A stretch of 64,000 bases of DNA from CAMDBL01 sp964498125 (GCA_964498125.1 CAZCGE010000134.1:88724-152723), one strand, 5' to 3'; shown: positions 26,424 through 35,876, counted from the stretch's first letter. Translations and numbers: made by a program. Notes: generated from the letters alone by a model not told the origin.

Positions 26424-27245
26424 GGCCACGCGCTGCTTGACGGCATCGCCTGCTTGGTTTCGCCGGAAGACCCTGCGAGCCGCGTCGGGGAGGGAGGTGT
26501 GTGGCGGTGCGGCCGCGCAAAGTCTTCCGGCGAAGTGGTGCGTCCACCGCGGCCTTAACCGGCGGCAGGACGTCGATAAAAGGCGAGCGGCAGAGAAGCG
26601 GGGAACCTCTGCCGCCCGTCCCGGAAAGTCGCACGAGGCGGCTTTCCAGAATCAATTCCGAAACAGCAACCCGTGATCAGGTTGCGCCACGCTCGCGCGG
26701 CATCCAACGGCGTTCGTTCGAATGCGAACGCAAACCTTTTCAATTGGCCCCCCACAGGCCCTAACCCTGGCTGCCGGCGAATCGGGCGTACCTTCCGTCC
26801 TGATCCTCTGCCAGCTTGGCGCCGGTGAGCCGCTGCGGCTGCTTCAAGCACCGCGATGCGGCTCGGCGACGGATGAGTGTTTCGCTTTTAACCGTGTTGG
26901 TTTAATGATCGAAATACGCCAACACCATGAACTTGCTTCAAATAAATGAAACAATCCGCAACACATCCGGTCAATTCATGCGCTGCATTGTGCTCATTTG
27001 TGAAAAAATAAACCGGGGCTTTGGTTATTTTAATTGCGAGTTTAATTCCGGGATTTGGCTGCAATTTAAGTACCAGTTCAGTCCAGCGCCAACACTGGTG
27101 ACGACCGCGCCCATCGACAGTCGGCCGGCAGACGAATTGAAAATGTCGTCGCCAAAATTGTTGCACAAAGATTCGATGCGTATGCTGAGAAAACTCCGAA
27201 AAAGAAGCGAACCGATGACGCGGCATCGGCGCGGGCCCCGACCGC
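26424..27245. other. Gene-free interval with hairpins and an AT-rich segment
   Basis: No convincing gene is seen in these 820 bp. Near the left end, TTCGCCGGAAGAC at 26459-26471 pairs perfectly with 26522-26534, and a smaller hairpin (CGGCAGAG / CTCTGCCG) spans 26588-26614. From about 26880 to 27160 the base composition becomes clearly more AT-rich than the surroundings. On the minus strand of this part, 27025-27138 reads a short porin-like C-terminal stretch (VTSVGAGLNWYLN) before a stop, possibly a degraded outer-membrane protein gene. Confidence 0.4.
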
Positions 27246-27692
27246 TCACAAGTGCCGCACCTGCAATGCACCGTCCCAGTGCGTGTTCAGATAGTCGCAG
27301 ACGACGCGGCGATGGCAATGATGCGGCTCGGCCTCCGAGCACAGCAGGCAGGCGCCGTCGAGTTGGGCGCGATCGAGCCTGGTCTCGATCCGCCGCTCCT
27401 GCATCAGCTGGCGGAATTGAGCTTCATAGCGGTCCCAGGCCGTCTCGCCTTTGCGATAGCCCTTGAGGATCTCGTCGGTCGGCGCCAACAGCGGCTCGTG
27501 GCGGTAGCCGATCCCGCCGATGCGCTCGAGAAAGAAGGCGAGGTCGTCGGACTTGGCGAAGCCCGCGAGCTGCGACGTGTTGTGCAGGCGCACGTCGACC
27601 ACCTGCCTGACGCCGGCGGCCTGCAGCCGCTCGAAGAAGCTCTTCGCCGTGGTCTGCGTGAAGCCGATGGTGAAGACGCGGCCCTTGCTCAT
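27246..27692 (-). CDS. DUF488 family protein (second of tandem pair)
   Basis: This 148-residue protein belongs to the DUF488 family. It begins RVFTIGFTQTTAKSFF, continues with VVDVRLHNTSQLAGFAK, and ends with the conserved LLCSEAEPHHCHRRVVCDYL signature in which paired Cys and His could bind metal. The biochemical function of DUF488 is not established. Its ATG overlaps the stop of the preceding DUF488 gene (ATGA), so the two are translationally coupled. The two copies are diverged, so they are not a recent duplication. Confidence 0.8.
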   Translation of the reverse strand: MSKGRVFTIGFTQTTAKSFFERLQAAGVRQVVDVRLHNTSQLAGFAKSDDLAFFLERIGGIGYRHEPLLAPTDEILKGYRKGETAWDRYEAQFRQLMQERRIETRLDRAQLDGACLLCSEAEPHHCHRRVVCDYLNTHWDGALQVRHL

Positions 27693-28327
27693 GGCGCGCC
27701 ACCAACGTCCACGGCGCCGGCACGTTCCACAGTCTCGCTGAACGCCACCTTGGCGCCCCATTCGCGATAGGCCAGCTCCAGCCGCTCCTCGCGGGTCGCA
27801 AACAGGTCCGAGGCGGCGCGTCCGGTCATTTCCAGCAGGCTCGCCTCGATCGCTTCGTGCGTCGCTTGAGCGCCGTCGCCGAGAATGTGCCGCACGGCGA
27901 TGCCGCGCTGCCACAGGCGCCGGCCGACCAGCAGGCAGCGATGGCAATCCAGCGGGTCCTTCTCCGAGCACAGCATGCAGATGCGATGCCGCCCCGCACC
28001 CTCGATCAGCCGCCCGATGCCGTGCGCAAATACTGGCGCGGCGGCCATGCGCTCGTAGTCGGCGACACCATTCCTGTACATGCCGCGGCCCTCCGGCCTG
28101 CCGCCCAGCTCCTTGCCGAGAAAGACATAAGCGATGCCGGCTTCGCGCAGCGATTTCTCCAGCGTGTCCCTACCGAACTGCGGCAAATACCGGGAATGAG
28201 GCGAGGACCTGACGTCCGCGATCGCTGTGATCCCGGCACCGCGCAGCAGGGCGAGAAACACGTCAAACGTGTGCGCCGAGTGGCCGATGGAAAATACGGT
28301 GGTCGGTTGCTGTGTGGTCATGCCCAT
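27689..28327 (-). CDS. DUF488 family protein (first of tandem pair)
   Basis: This 212-residue DUF488 protein shows the family pattern in full: TVFSIGHSAHTFDVFLALL, ADVRSSPHSRYLPQF, the FLGKELGGRPEG loop and the signature MLCSEKDPLDCHRCLLV. It extends about 60 residues past the signature. It follows the DuOB-like gene by 15 bp and overlaps the next DUF488 gene by 4 bp. The three genes form a compact operon downstream of dnaJ. The conserved Arg, Cys and His residues suggest a small enzyme or nucleic-acid-related role, but this is inference. Confidence 0.83.
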   Translation of the reverse strand: MGMTTQQPTTVFSIGHSAHTFDVFLALLRGAGITAIADVRSSPHSRYLPQFGRDTLEKSLREAGIAYVFLGKELGGRPEGRGMYRNGVADYERMAAAPVFAHGIGRLIEGAGRHRICMLCSEKDPLDCHRCLLVGRRLWQRGIAVRHILGDGAQATHEAIEASLLEMTGRAASDLFATREERLELAYREWGAKVAFSETVERAGAVDVGGAP

Positions 28328-28342
28328 GCCAAGCTCCGCCTC

Positions 28343-29032
28343 TCACCACAGAATGCCGTTGAGCATGACAAAGCACTTGCCAGGGTGCTCCGAACAGCCG
28401 CGCGACAGGCCGAGCCGTACGTGCATCGCGCCGCGCACGGGCAGTATCTCCCGCACGGCGGCGATGCCGCCGTCGCGGTAGGCGGTGCGCAGCGCCCGGC
28501 TGACCACCGGCAGATCGTAGCGTGCATCGCCGTCGTCCAGAATGGCTCTGAGCCGCTTGTCGCCGTTCCTGTGCGTCACCTCGAACACGTCGACGGCGGA
28601 CCAGGGCAGCCTGAGCGCGGCCAGCGAGCGCGTCGGCGAGCCCTCCGGCACATGGGCGCACCGCCGCGTGCCCTGTTTCACGAATGCGTGCAGCACAAGT
28701 CCATCGAATGCGCGCATCACGTTGTCCGCCACTTCCGGCGCGCCTTCACCCTGCCACGCCGGCCGCGGACCAGGCAGAGTGGCGATGTCGTCCGGCAGCA
28801 CCGACGTGTCCTCCCGCGCATGCGGCAGGCTGGCGTGAGCGGACCGCGCCGCAGGCGTGAACCGCAATCGCCGGCCTTGCGCGATGCCGCGATCACGTAC
28901 CAGCCCGGCCGACCATCGGCCCTCCGCCAGCACCGGACGCACCATGCGCCGATGACTGACATCCCAGCCGGCCAGGCAATAGGCTTCGCCATGCATTTCC
29001 GTAACGTCGGTCAGCAGGATCTCGATACTCAT
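28343..29032 (-). CDS. Dual-OB (DuOB)-like domain protein
   Basis: This 229-residue protein starts with IEILLTDVTEMHGEAYCLAGWDV followed by MVRPVLAEGRWS, a pattern I associate with the dual-OB domain family found beside DUF488 genes; I am only moderately sure of that assignment. A second half contains RLPWSAVDVFEVTHRNGDKRLRAIL and a Cys-containing C-terminus (GCSEHPGKCFVMLNGILW). OB folds usually bind nucleic acids or nucleotides. The start at 29032 was chosen for family-like length; the ribosome-binding site is weak. It leads the operon with the two DUF488 genes. Confidence 0.6.
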   Translation of the reverse strand: MSIEILLTDVTEMHGEAYCLAGWDVSHRRMVRPVLAEGRWSAGLVRDRGIAQGRRLRFTPAARSAHASLPHAREDTSVLPDDIATLPGPRPAWQGEGAPEVADNVMRAFDGLVLHAFVKQGTRRCAHVPEGSPTRSLAALRLPWSAVDVFEVTHRNGDKRLRAILDDGDARYDLPVVSRALRTAYRDGGIAAVREILPVRGAMHVRLGLSRGCSEHPGKCFVMLNGILW

Positions 29033-29212
29033 GAGACACCCATCGAACGCAATGCTCGTGACGGGTCGTGCTTGTGGCTTGAGGATGCCGCAAGCCCTGG
29101 AACAAATCAAGAACTATTTTGCGCGAGCGACCGCGGCGGCGGCCTTGTGCGACCCGGAGACTGGGCCGTGCGGCGAGCTTGGCAACCCAAGCGGCCGGCA
29201 GCCTCGGCAGCG

Positions 29213-30352
29213 CTAGCTTCCCTTGCCCTCGAAGAAACTGGCCACTTTGGCAAAGAACCCCGCACTTTCGGGGCTGGTATCCTTGTGGCTGTCCTTCTCG
29301 AACTGCTCGAGCAGCTCGCGCTGGCGCTTGGTCAGGTTCTTGGGTGTCTCGACATCGACCTGGATGTACATGTCGCCGGCCGTTTTCGAACGCAGCACCG
29401 GCATCCCCTTGCCCTTGAGGCGGAACTGCTTGCCCGTCTCGGTGCCCTCGGCGATCTTGACGCGCGTCATGCCGCCTTCGACGATCGGCACATCGACATG
29501 ACCGCCGAGCGCCGCAGTCGTCATCGAGATCGGCACACGGCAGAAAATATCAGCGCCGTCGCGCTGGAAAAACTCGTGCGGCTTGATCGACAGGAAGATG
29601 TAGAGATCGCCGGTCGGCCCGCCGCGCAGGCCGGCTTCGCCTTCGTTGGCGAGCCTGATGCGGGTGCCGTCCTCGACGCCGGCCGGTATGTTCACCGAAA
29701 GCGTCCGCTCCTTGGTGACGCGGCCGGAGCCGGCGCAGGGTGTGCAGGGGTCCTCGATGACCTGGCCGCGGCCCTGACACGTGGGGCAGGTACGCTCGAT
29801 GGTGAAGAAGCCCTGTGATGCGCGCACCTTGCCCTGACCCGAGCACATCGAGCAGGTTGCTGGCCGCGTGCCTGGCTTGGCGCCGCTGCCCGAGCAGGTC
29901 TCGCAGGCGACGCTGGTCGGCACGCGGATCTGTGCTGTCTTGCCGCTGAATGCCTCCTTGAGCGTGATCTCCATGTTGTAGCGCAGATCGGCGCCACGCT
30001 CGCGGCCCCCCCCACGGGTGCGCCGGCCGCCCATGAACTCGCCGAACAGGTCATCGAAAATGTCCGACATGGAGCTGGCGAAGTCGGGACCAAAGCCGCC
30101 GGCACCGCCCCTGACACCCGCGCCGCCCGCGAACGCGGCATGCCCGAATTGATCATAGGCCGCCCGCTTCTGTGGGTCCTTCAGAACCTCATAAGCTTCG
30201 CCAAGCTCCTGGAAGCGCTGCTGGGCTTTGGCGTCGCCCGGATTGCGGTCGGGGTGCACGTCCTTGGCCAGCTTGCGGAAAGCCGACTTCAGATCCTGCT
30301 CGTTGGAGCCGCGGGCAACCCCCAGCACTTCGTAATAGTCGCGCTTTGCCAT
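29213..30352 (-). CDS. dnaJ: Chaperone protein DnaJ
   Basis: This is the class I J-domain co-chaperone that delivers clients to DnaK and stimulates its ATPase. The 379-residue protein has the J-domain with the HPD tripeptide (LAKDVHPDRNPGD), a Gly/Phe-rich linker (GGAGVRGGAGGFGPDF), four zinc-binding repeats (CETCSGSG, CSMCSGQG, CPTCQGRG, CTPCAGSG), and the C-terminal substrate-binding domains. The ATG at 30352 begins the conserved KRDYYEVLGVARG. It lies 159 bp after dnaK on the same strand, the usual dnaKJ order. Confidence 0.97.
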   Translation of the reverse strand: MAKRDYYEVLGVARGSNEQDLKSAFRKLAKDVHPDRNPGDAKAQQRFQELGEAYEVLKDPQKRAAYDQFGHAAFAGGAGVRGGAGGFGPDFASSMSDIFDDLFGEFMGGRRTRGGGRERGADLRYNMEITLKEAFSGKTAQIRVPTSVACETCSGSGAKPGTRPATCSMCSGQGKVRASQGFFTIERTCPTCQGRGQVIEDPCTPCAGSGRVTKERTLSVNIPAGVEDGTRIRLANEGEAGLRGGPTGDLYIFLSIKPHEFFQRDGADIFCRVPISMTTAALGGHVDVPIVEGGMTRVKIAEGTETGKQFRLKGKGMPVLRSKTAGDMYIQVDVETPKNLTKRQRELLEQFEKDSHKDTSPESAGFFAKVASFFEGKGS

Positions 30353-30511
30353 GTCCCGGCTGTCCGATTCTTCGTCCCCAGGGGGCACCATCAACGCTGA
30401 CACTGAACATGTCGCGTGCCCCGCACAGTCGTTGACCGGCAAGCTTTGCGGCTCATCGGCTCAACCAACGATGCAAGGGCCTGCATGGGCGCACCCGACC
30501 GCAGTGTGTGA

Positions 30512-32437
30512 TCAGGCAGATTTCTTCTTGTCGTCCTTGACTTCCTCGAAGTCGGCGTCAACCACCTTGTCATCGCCCGGTGCCTTGGCGCCCCCGGCGC
30601 CACCGGCTGCCCCGTCATCTGGTCCGTCCGCGCCCTTCTGGGCGTAAATGGCTTCGCCGATCTTCATGCGCGCCTGCACCAGCGTGTTGAGCTTGCCCGT
30701 GATGGCCTCTTTATCGTCACCGGAGAGCACCTCTTTCAGCGCGGCAACGGCGCCTTCGATCGTCGTCTTGTCGGCCGGCGGGATCTTCTCGCCGTGTTCC
30801 TTCAGGTCCTTCTCGGCCTCGTGGATCATGGCCTCACCCTGATTGCGAGCCTCCACCAACTCGCGCTTCACCTTGTCCTCGGCGGCGTGGGCCTCGGCTT
30901 CCTTGACCATCTTCTGGATGTCGGCATCGGAAAGCCCGCCCGATGCCTGGATGCGGATCGACTGCTCCTTCGAGGTCGCTTTGTCCTTGGCTGAAACGTG
31001 GACGATGCCATTGGCGTCGATGTCGAACGTCACTTCGACCTGCGGCACGCCACGCGGGGCCGGCGGGATGCCGACCAGGTCGAACTGGCCGAGCAGCTTG
31101 TTGTCGGCCGCCATCTCGCGCTCGCCCTGGCTGACGCGGATCGTCACCGCGCTCTGGCCATCCTCGGCGGTGGAGAACACCTGGCCTTTCTTGGTCGGGA
31201 TCGTCGTGTTGCGATCAATCAGACGGGTGAATACGCCACCCAATGTCTCGATGCCGAGCGACAGCGGCGTCACGTCGAGCAGCAGGACGTCCTTGACCTC
31301 ACCCTTGAGTACGCCACCTTGAATGGCGGCGCCGATCGCCACCACCTCGTCGGGGTTGACGCCTTTATGCGGCTCCTTGCCGAACAGCTCCTTGACCAGC
31401 TGCTGCACCTTGGGCATGCGCGTCATGCCGCCGACCAGCACGACTTCGTCGATATCGGCTGCCTTGAGGCCCGCATCCTTGATGGCCTGCAGGCAAGGCG
31501 CCTTGGTTTTCTCGATCAGATCCTCGACCAGGCTCTCGAGCTTGGCGCGAGAGAGCTTGTTCATCAGGTGCTTGGGCCCGTTCTTGTCGGCGGTAATGAA
31601 GGGCAGGTTGACCTCGGTCTGAGCCGAAGACGACAGCTCGATCTTGGCCTTCTCGGCAGCTTCCTTGAGCCGCTGTAGCGCCAGTTTGTCGGATTTGAGA
31701 TCGATCCCGGTCTCTTTCTTGAACTCGTCGGCGAGGTAATGCACCAGCTTCATGTCGAAATCTTCGCCGCCGAGGAACGTGTCGCCATTGGTCGACTTGA
31801 CCTCGAACACGCCGTCGCCGATTTCGAGAACCGAGATGTCGAACGTGCCGCCGCCAAGGTCATAAACGGCGATGACCTGGGACTGTTTCTTCTTGTCGAG
31901 GCCATAGGCCAGCGCCGCGGCGGTCGGCTCGTTGATGATGCGCAGCACCTCGAGGCCAGCAATACGGCCGGCATCCTTGGTCGCCTGGCGCTGGGCGTCA
32001 TTGAAATAGGCCGGCACCGTGATCACGGCTTGGGTCACGGTCTGGCCAAGATGGGCTTCGGCCGTCTCCTTCATCTTCTGCAAGATGAAGGCAGAGATTT
32101 GCTGCGGGGAATACTGCTTGCCACCTGCCTCGACCCAGGCATCGCCGTTCGCCCCCTTGACGATCGAGTACGGCACCATCTTCTTGTCCTTCTCCACCAT
32201 CGGGTCGTCGTAGCGGCGACCGATCAGCCGCTTGATGGCGAAGAACGTCTTGGTCGGATTGGTCACTGCCTGGCGCTTGGCCGGCAGACCCACCAGCACC
32301 TCGTCGTCGGTGGCAGCTACAATCGAGGGCGTCGTATTCATGCCCTCCGCATTGGGGATGACCTTTGGCACCCCACCTTCCATCACAGAAACGCACGAAT
32401 TGGTCGTGCCGAGATCAATACCAATGACTTTCGACAT
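30512..32437 (-). CDS. dnaK: Chaperone protein DnaK (Hsp70)
   Basis: This is the major cytosolic Hsp70. The 641-residue protein begins SKVIGIDLGTTNSCVSVMEG and shows the nucleotide-binding signatures IAVYDLGGGTFDISVLEIG and VVLVGGMTRMPKVQ, the linker DVLLLDVTPLSLGIET, and the substrate-binding domain. The acidic C-terminal tail (DADFEEVKDD) matches bacterial DnaK. The 318 bp upstream, shared with the divergent alkB gene, hold its promoter; a CCCCTATATATC element at about 32564-32575 on the minus strand could be part of a heat-shock promoter, but I could not find a convincing -35. Confidence 0.97.
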   Translation of the reverse strand: MSKVIGIDLGTTNSCVSVMEGGVPKVIPNAEGMNTTPSIVAATDDEVLVGLPAKRQAVTNPTKTFFAIKRLIGRRYDDPMVEKDKKMVPYSIVKGANGDAWVEAGGKQYSPQQISAFILQKMKETAEAHLGQTVTQAVITVPAYFNDAQRQATKDAGRIAGLEVLRIINEPTAAALAYGLDKKKQSQVIAVYDLGGGTFDISVLEIGDGVFEVKSTNGDTFLGGEDFDMKLVHYLADEFKKETGIDLKSDKLALQRLKEAAEKAKIELSSSAQTEVNLPFITADKNGPKHLMNKLSRAKLESLVEDLIEKTKAPCLQAIKDAGLKAADIDEVVLVGGMTRMPKVQQLVKELFGKEPHKGVNPDEVVAIGAAIQGGVLKGEVKDVLLLDVTPLSLGIETLGGVFTRLIDRNTTIPTKKGQVFSTAEDGQSAVTIRVSQGEREMAADNKLLGQFDLVGIPPAPRGVPQVEVTFDIDANGIVHVSAKDKATSKEQSIRIQASGGLSDADIQKMVKEAEAHAAEDKVKRELVEARNQGEAMIHEAEKDLKEHGEKIPPADKTTIEGAVAALKEVLSGDDKEAITGKLNTLVQARMKIGEAIYAQKGADGPDDGAAGGAGGAKAPGDDKVVDADFEEVKDDKKKSA

Positions 32438-32755
32438 GTTCGCTTCGATCCTCTTCTTTTGCGGCGGACCGTCAGGACCCGCGGAGCGGCATCCTGCTTC
32501 CTTGATGTCTCTAACGAGATACGAGGAGCCCGGTCCCCAGAGTTGGCCGGCTGGTTCCGGCGATATATAGGGGCCGCCCCGCCGTGGTGCAACGGGCCTG
32601 CTTCACGCACCTGTGATCAATTCTCCTCACCCCGTGTTTCAGGACCGGGGGGCCGAGCCGGCAACCGCCGTCGATACATGACACCTGCCGTTGGAATTGA
32701 CCATGGCACGTGCAGCTGCGAGGCTGCCAGATCGAGAGATCATCCTGGCCTCGAT

Positions 32756-33379
32756 ATGGACGCAACGGCTGTGCTGCCCGAAGGGTTTCGCCAGTATCCT
32801 GGCTACTTCGACAGGGCCTCGCAAGCGGCGCTGCTCGGCGCGATTCGCGATGTGCTGGCTGCCGCACCCCTGTTCGTCCCGCGCATGCCGCGGTCCGGCA
32901 AGCCCATGTCCGTGCGCATGTGCAATTGTGGGCCCCTGGGCTGGGTCACCGACCAGAGCGGCGGTTACCGCTACCAGTCGACGCACCCCGAGACGGCGCA
33001 ACCTTGGCCACCCATGCCGGCGATGCTGCTGGAGCTGTGGCGGGACGTGGCCAGCGGCTTCCCGCCACCCCAGGCTTGCTTGATCAACTATTACGCCGGC
33101 GCCGCCCGCATGGGCAGCCACGTTGACGCCGACGAGGCGGACACGACCGCTCCCGTCGTCTCAGTCTCGCTCGGCGACGATGCTGTCTTTCACGTCGGAG
33201 GCCCGAAACGGGGCGACCCCAAGGCGCGCCTGACGCTGAGGTCCGGCGACGTCGCGGTGCTGGGGGGCGCCAGCCGGCGCGCCTACCACGGCATCGACCG
33301 GATCGTGCCTGGAACCAGCGATTTGCTCGCCGAGGGGGGCCGCATCAACCTGACCCTGCGGCGGGTGACGCTGGGGTAG
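32756..33379 (+). CDS. alkB: AlkB-type DNA dealkylation dioxygenase
   Basis: AlkB is an Fe(II)/2-oxoglutarate dioxygenase that repairs 1-methyladenine and 3-methylcytosine. The 207-residue protein carries CLINYYAGAARMGSHVDADEAD with the HxD iron ligands, SVSLGDDAVFHVGG, the distal His in GGASRRAYHGIDR, and the 2-oxoglutarate-binding Arg pair in RINLTLRRV. Length and motif order match AlkB. The ATG at 32756 has only a weak ribosome-binding site; an earlier in-frame start is possible. It is divergent from dnaK. Confidence 0.9.
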   Translation: MDATAVLPEGFRQYPGYFDRASQAALLGAIRDVLAAAPLFVPRMPRSGKPMSVRMCNCGPLGWVTDQSGGYRYQSTHPETAQPWPPMPAMLLELWRDVASGFPPPQACLINYYAGAARMGSHVDADEADTTAPVVSVSLGDDAVFHVGGPKRGDPKARLTLRSGDVAVLGGASRRAYHGIDRIVPGTSDLLAEGGRINLTLRRVTLG

Positions 33380-33640
33380 GATTTCCAATCCAATTTTTTG
33401 AAGAGCAGCGCTGGTACCACATCGGCCCGGCTTCGCATATGCCGAACTCCGCGGGGAGAGATTGGACGCTCGCGGAACCAGGGACGGTGGCTTACCTTGC
33501 ACCCTCGCTGAACGAAACGTGCGGCCGAGGCGGCTGCCTCATTGATCTATAACAATACAATAATTCATTGAGTTGTTAGTATTTGTTAATCTATTTATAC
33601 AGAATAACCCTCTAGAGATCTGATTCTTTGAGAGGCTCCC
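33380..33640. promoter_or_regulatory. AT-rich upstream region of the SPFH gene
   Basis: No gene is seen here. The last 110 bp (about 33535-33640) are markedly AT-rich (for example TAACAATACAATAATTCATT) in an otherwise GC-rich region, as expected for a promoter region of the following gene. GAGAGGCTCCC precedes the SPFH start. I cannot place -35 and -10 elements with confidence. Confidence 0.35.
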
Positions 33641-35470
33641 ATGCTTTACGTGGTCCTGGGTTTTCTTGCCTTCGTGGCTGGCCTGCTGTCGGTGCTGCGG
33701 GCGCGCGGCGGGACCACGACGCTACCGGTCCCGGTCGGCACGGGACGAATCGGCGGCAATTTGCCTGCGCTGCTCGGCTGGATGCTGCAAAGCCGGCTCG
33801 GTGGCGTCCTGTTGATGCTGGCCGGTCTGATGATGCTGGCCTCGACGTCATTCGTGCAGATCAAGGCCAACAGTGTCGGCCATCTGAAGCGGATCTACGC
33901 CATGCAGGAGCTGCCGCCCGGCCGCATCGTCGCGCTGGCCGGCCAGAAGGGGCCGCAAGCCCGCATTCTTGGCCCCGGTTTCCATATGATCCCGCTGGTG
34001 CAGGTGCTCTATACCGTCGAGGAGCTGCCCGTCATCCAGGTCCCCGAGGGCTCCTATGGCGAAATCGTCGCCATCGACGGCCGGCCGATGCCCGACGGCA
34101 TGTATATAGCGCCACAAATCCCCGATGACCGTGTCGCCGGCATGCTCGAGGCCGAGACGTTCCTGACACAGGGGGGGCATCGCGGTCCGCAGGAGACGGT
34201 GCTCAAGCCCGGCGACTACCGCCTCAACCGTTATCTGTTCAACGTTCGCATCGGTGAAAACACCAAAGCGACGATCATCCCGGCGGGCCACGTCGGCGTG
34301 GTCAAGAGCAACGTCTCCAAGCCGGGCACGCAGTGTGTCGAGCAGGAGGTCAAGGCCACCGACGCAATCGAGGGCGCGCTGTCCGTGCCGCTGGTGCCGA
34401 TCGGCTGTGTCGGCATCTGGAAGGATCCGCTGTTTCCCGGCGCCTATTATCTCAACCGCAAGGCCTACGAAATCACGCTGGTCGATACCCGCGTCAAGAC
34501 CTGGGAATATAAGGGCGGCTACACCAAGCGCCTCATCGATCTGTCGGTCGACCAGCAGGGCAACATCCGCCAGACCGAACGCAGCGAAGTGCAGCCGGTG
34601 CTGCCGGACGCAGCCGACCGCGCGGTGTTCGTCAAGGTCGAGGGCTGGGATATCCCGCAGGAGCTGCGCGTTCTCGTGCAGGTGTCGCCGCGCAACGCCC
34701 CGATCGTGGTCGGCGCCGTCGGTGGTCTCACCGAGATCGAGGACCGCATCCTGACGCCCGCCATCCGCTCGATCGTGCGCAACGTCGCGGGCTCGGAGAT
34801 CGAGCTGCCCGATCCTGCCAATCCCTCCCGCCGTATCCGCCGCAAGACGCAGGTGCTCGACCTGATCGAGAACCGCGAGTCGCTTGAACAAACCATCGAG
34901 ACCCTGGTCAAGCGCGAGGGCCGCAAGGCCGGCGTCGATGTGCAGGAAATCCGCCTCGGCGAGCCATCCCTGCCGCCGGAGCTTCTGGTCTCGCGCCTGC
35001 GCGAGCAGCTCGCCGACCAGCTGTCGAAGGCCTACGAGCGCGAGACGGCGGCGCAGGCCAAGCGCATCGAGACCGAGCAGGCGCGCGCCACCGCCAACCA
35101 GCAACCCAAGCTGGTGGAATCCCAGATCGCGGTGCAGATGGCCATGCAGCGCGAGTCCGAGCGCGCCGCGTTGGGCCGCGCCGAGCGCGTCTTCCTGGAA
35201 GAGACCGCGCGCGGCCAGCGGGCGCAGGCCGACGTGCTGGGCCAAGACCGGGTCGCGTTGCTTCAGGGATTGGAAAAATTGCTATCGACACTGGAACGGA
35301 AGCCTGAACTCGCCCAGCTCGTCGGTCGCCTCGTGCCGCATACCGTCGTCGGCTCGGGCGGTGGCGATGGCTTCGCAGGCGCCGCCGCGATCCTGTCGGG
35401 CGTGATGGGGCAGCAACAGGCACCGGCTTTGCCGTCGCCCACACCACGCGCCGTACCCGCATCGCGGTGA
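33641..35470 (+). CDS. SPFH/band-7 domain membrane protein
   Basis: This 609-residue protein has two N-terminal hydrophobic segments (MLYVVLGFLAFVAGLLSVL and GVLLMLAGLMMLASTSF) followed by a long SPFH-type region. Landmarks are IPAGHVGVVKSNVSKPG, LFPGAYYLNRKAYEITLVDTR, and VRNVAGSEIELPDPAN. A flotillin-like coiled coil (SKAYERETAAQAKRIETEQARA) comes near the C-terminus, ending in a Gly/Pro-rich tail. SPFH proteins scaffold membrane microdomains or regulate membrane proteases. No NfeD-like or protease partner is adjacent. The family is clear but the client is unknown. Confidence 0.82.
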   Translation: MLYVVLGFLAFVAGLLSVLRARGGTTTLPVPVGTGRIGGNLPALLGWMLQSRLGGVLLMLAGLMMLASTSFVQIKANSVGHLKRIYAMQELPPGRIVALAGQKGPQARILGPGFHMIPLVQVLYTVEELPVIQVPEGSYGEIVAIDGRPMPDGMYIAPQIPDDRVAGMLEAETFLTQGGHRGPQETVLKPGDYRLNRYLFNVRIGENTKATIIPAGHVGVVKSNVSKPGTQCVEQEVKATDAIEGALSVPLVPIGCVGIWKDPLFPGAYYLNRKAYEITLVDTRVKTWEYKGGYTKRLIDLSVDQQGNIRQTERSEVQPVLPDAADRAVFVKVEGWDIPQELRVLVQVSPRNAPIVVGAVGGLTEIEDRILTPAIRSIVRNVAGSEIELPDPANPSRRIRRKTQVLDLIENRESLEQTIETLVKREGRKAGVDVQEIRLGEPSLPPELLVSRLREQLADQLSKAYERETAAQAKRIETEQARATANQQPKLVESQIAVQMAMQRESERAALGRAERVFLEETARGQRAQADVLGQDRVALLQGLEKLLSTLERKPELAQLVGRLVPHTVVGSGGGDGFAGAAAILSGVMGQQQAPALPSPTPRAVPASR

Positions 35471-35492
35471 GTACGATGTCGGCGGATCGGTC

Positions 35493-35544
35493 GGGGTCAG
35501 ACGCGTCCCGCCGGAGGCGGGTGCAAGAAAGGAGGGTCAGACCC
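35493..35544. repeat. Degenerate pair of GGGTCAGAC elements
   Basis: GGGGTCAGACGCG at 35493-35505 and GGGTCAGACCC at 35534-35544 repeat the half-site of the palindromes at 18379 and 40612. Between them CCCGCC and GGCGGG can pair. The segment lies just downstream of the SPFH gene and could fold as a terminator-like structure. Confidence 0.5.
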
Positions 35545-35678
35545 AGTGTGCGCATGTAGGTTGGGTCAAGCAAGCGCGAAGCGCGGTAGTGTCTCAGTTT
35601 GAAATCTAGCCAGGTTGCCAGGGGTGTCGCCCGCTGCCGCGAAGCACTATATGCTTGGCGACAAGCAGCGAGGTTTCC

Positions 35679-35876
35679 ATGCAAGAAAATCGATACCCGA
35701 TTTGGGTTCTTGAGGCCACGAATGGCGCGAGTAAACCATTCGTGGGCGTTGTCCTATCGCCAGATGGCTCGGTCTACTCAAAGTCGTTTGCTCGCAAGGA
35801 GGACGCCCAAGCATTCACCGAAGAAACCGTGCGCGACTTGATGATGGCACCCGGAGAGAGGCGAAAAGATGCCTAA
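35679..35876 (+). CDS. Transposon passenger, 65-residue hypothetical protein
   Basis: I do not recognise this small protein. It begins MQENRYPIWVLEATNGASKP and has a compact beta-rich pattern (GVVLSPDGSVYSKSF) followed by a helix (EDAQAFTEETVRDLMM), as in small single-domain folds. GAGG lies 5 nt before the ATG at 35679. It overlaps the next gene by 8 nt, so the two are probably co-translated. It lies inside the transposon, just after the left inverted repeat. Confidence 0.55.
   Translation: MQENRYPIWVLEATNGASKPFVGVVLSPDGSVYSKSFARKEDAQAFTEETVRDLMMAPGERRKDA

Noticed and set aside
26927..27466. 179-codon plus-strand open frame in the AT-rich interval
   Set aside because: Its second half is antisense to DUF488 and the first half has no recognisable motif; there is no clear ribosome-binding site.
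32540..32600. Possible heat-shock promoter of dnaK
   Set aside because: A CCCCTATATATC element exists on the minus strand but no matching CTTGAA-type -35 was found at the right distance, so it was not annotated as a feature.
33848..35245. 465-codon minus-strand open frame inside the SPFH gene
   Set aside because: Antisense shadow, Leu/Gly/Asp-rich without domain motifs, no ribosome-binding site.
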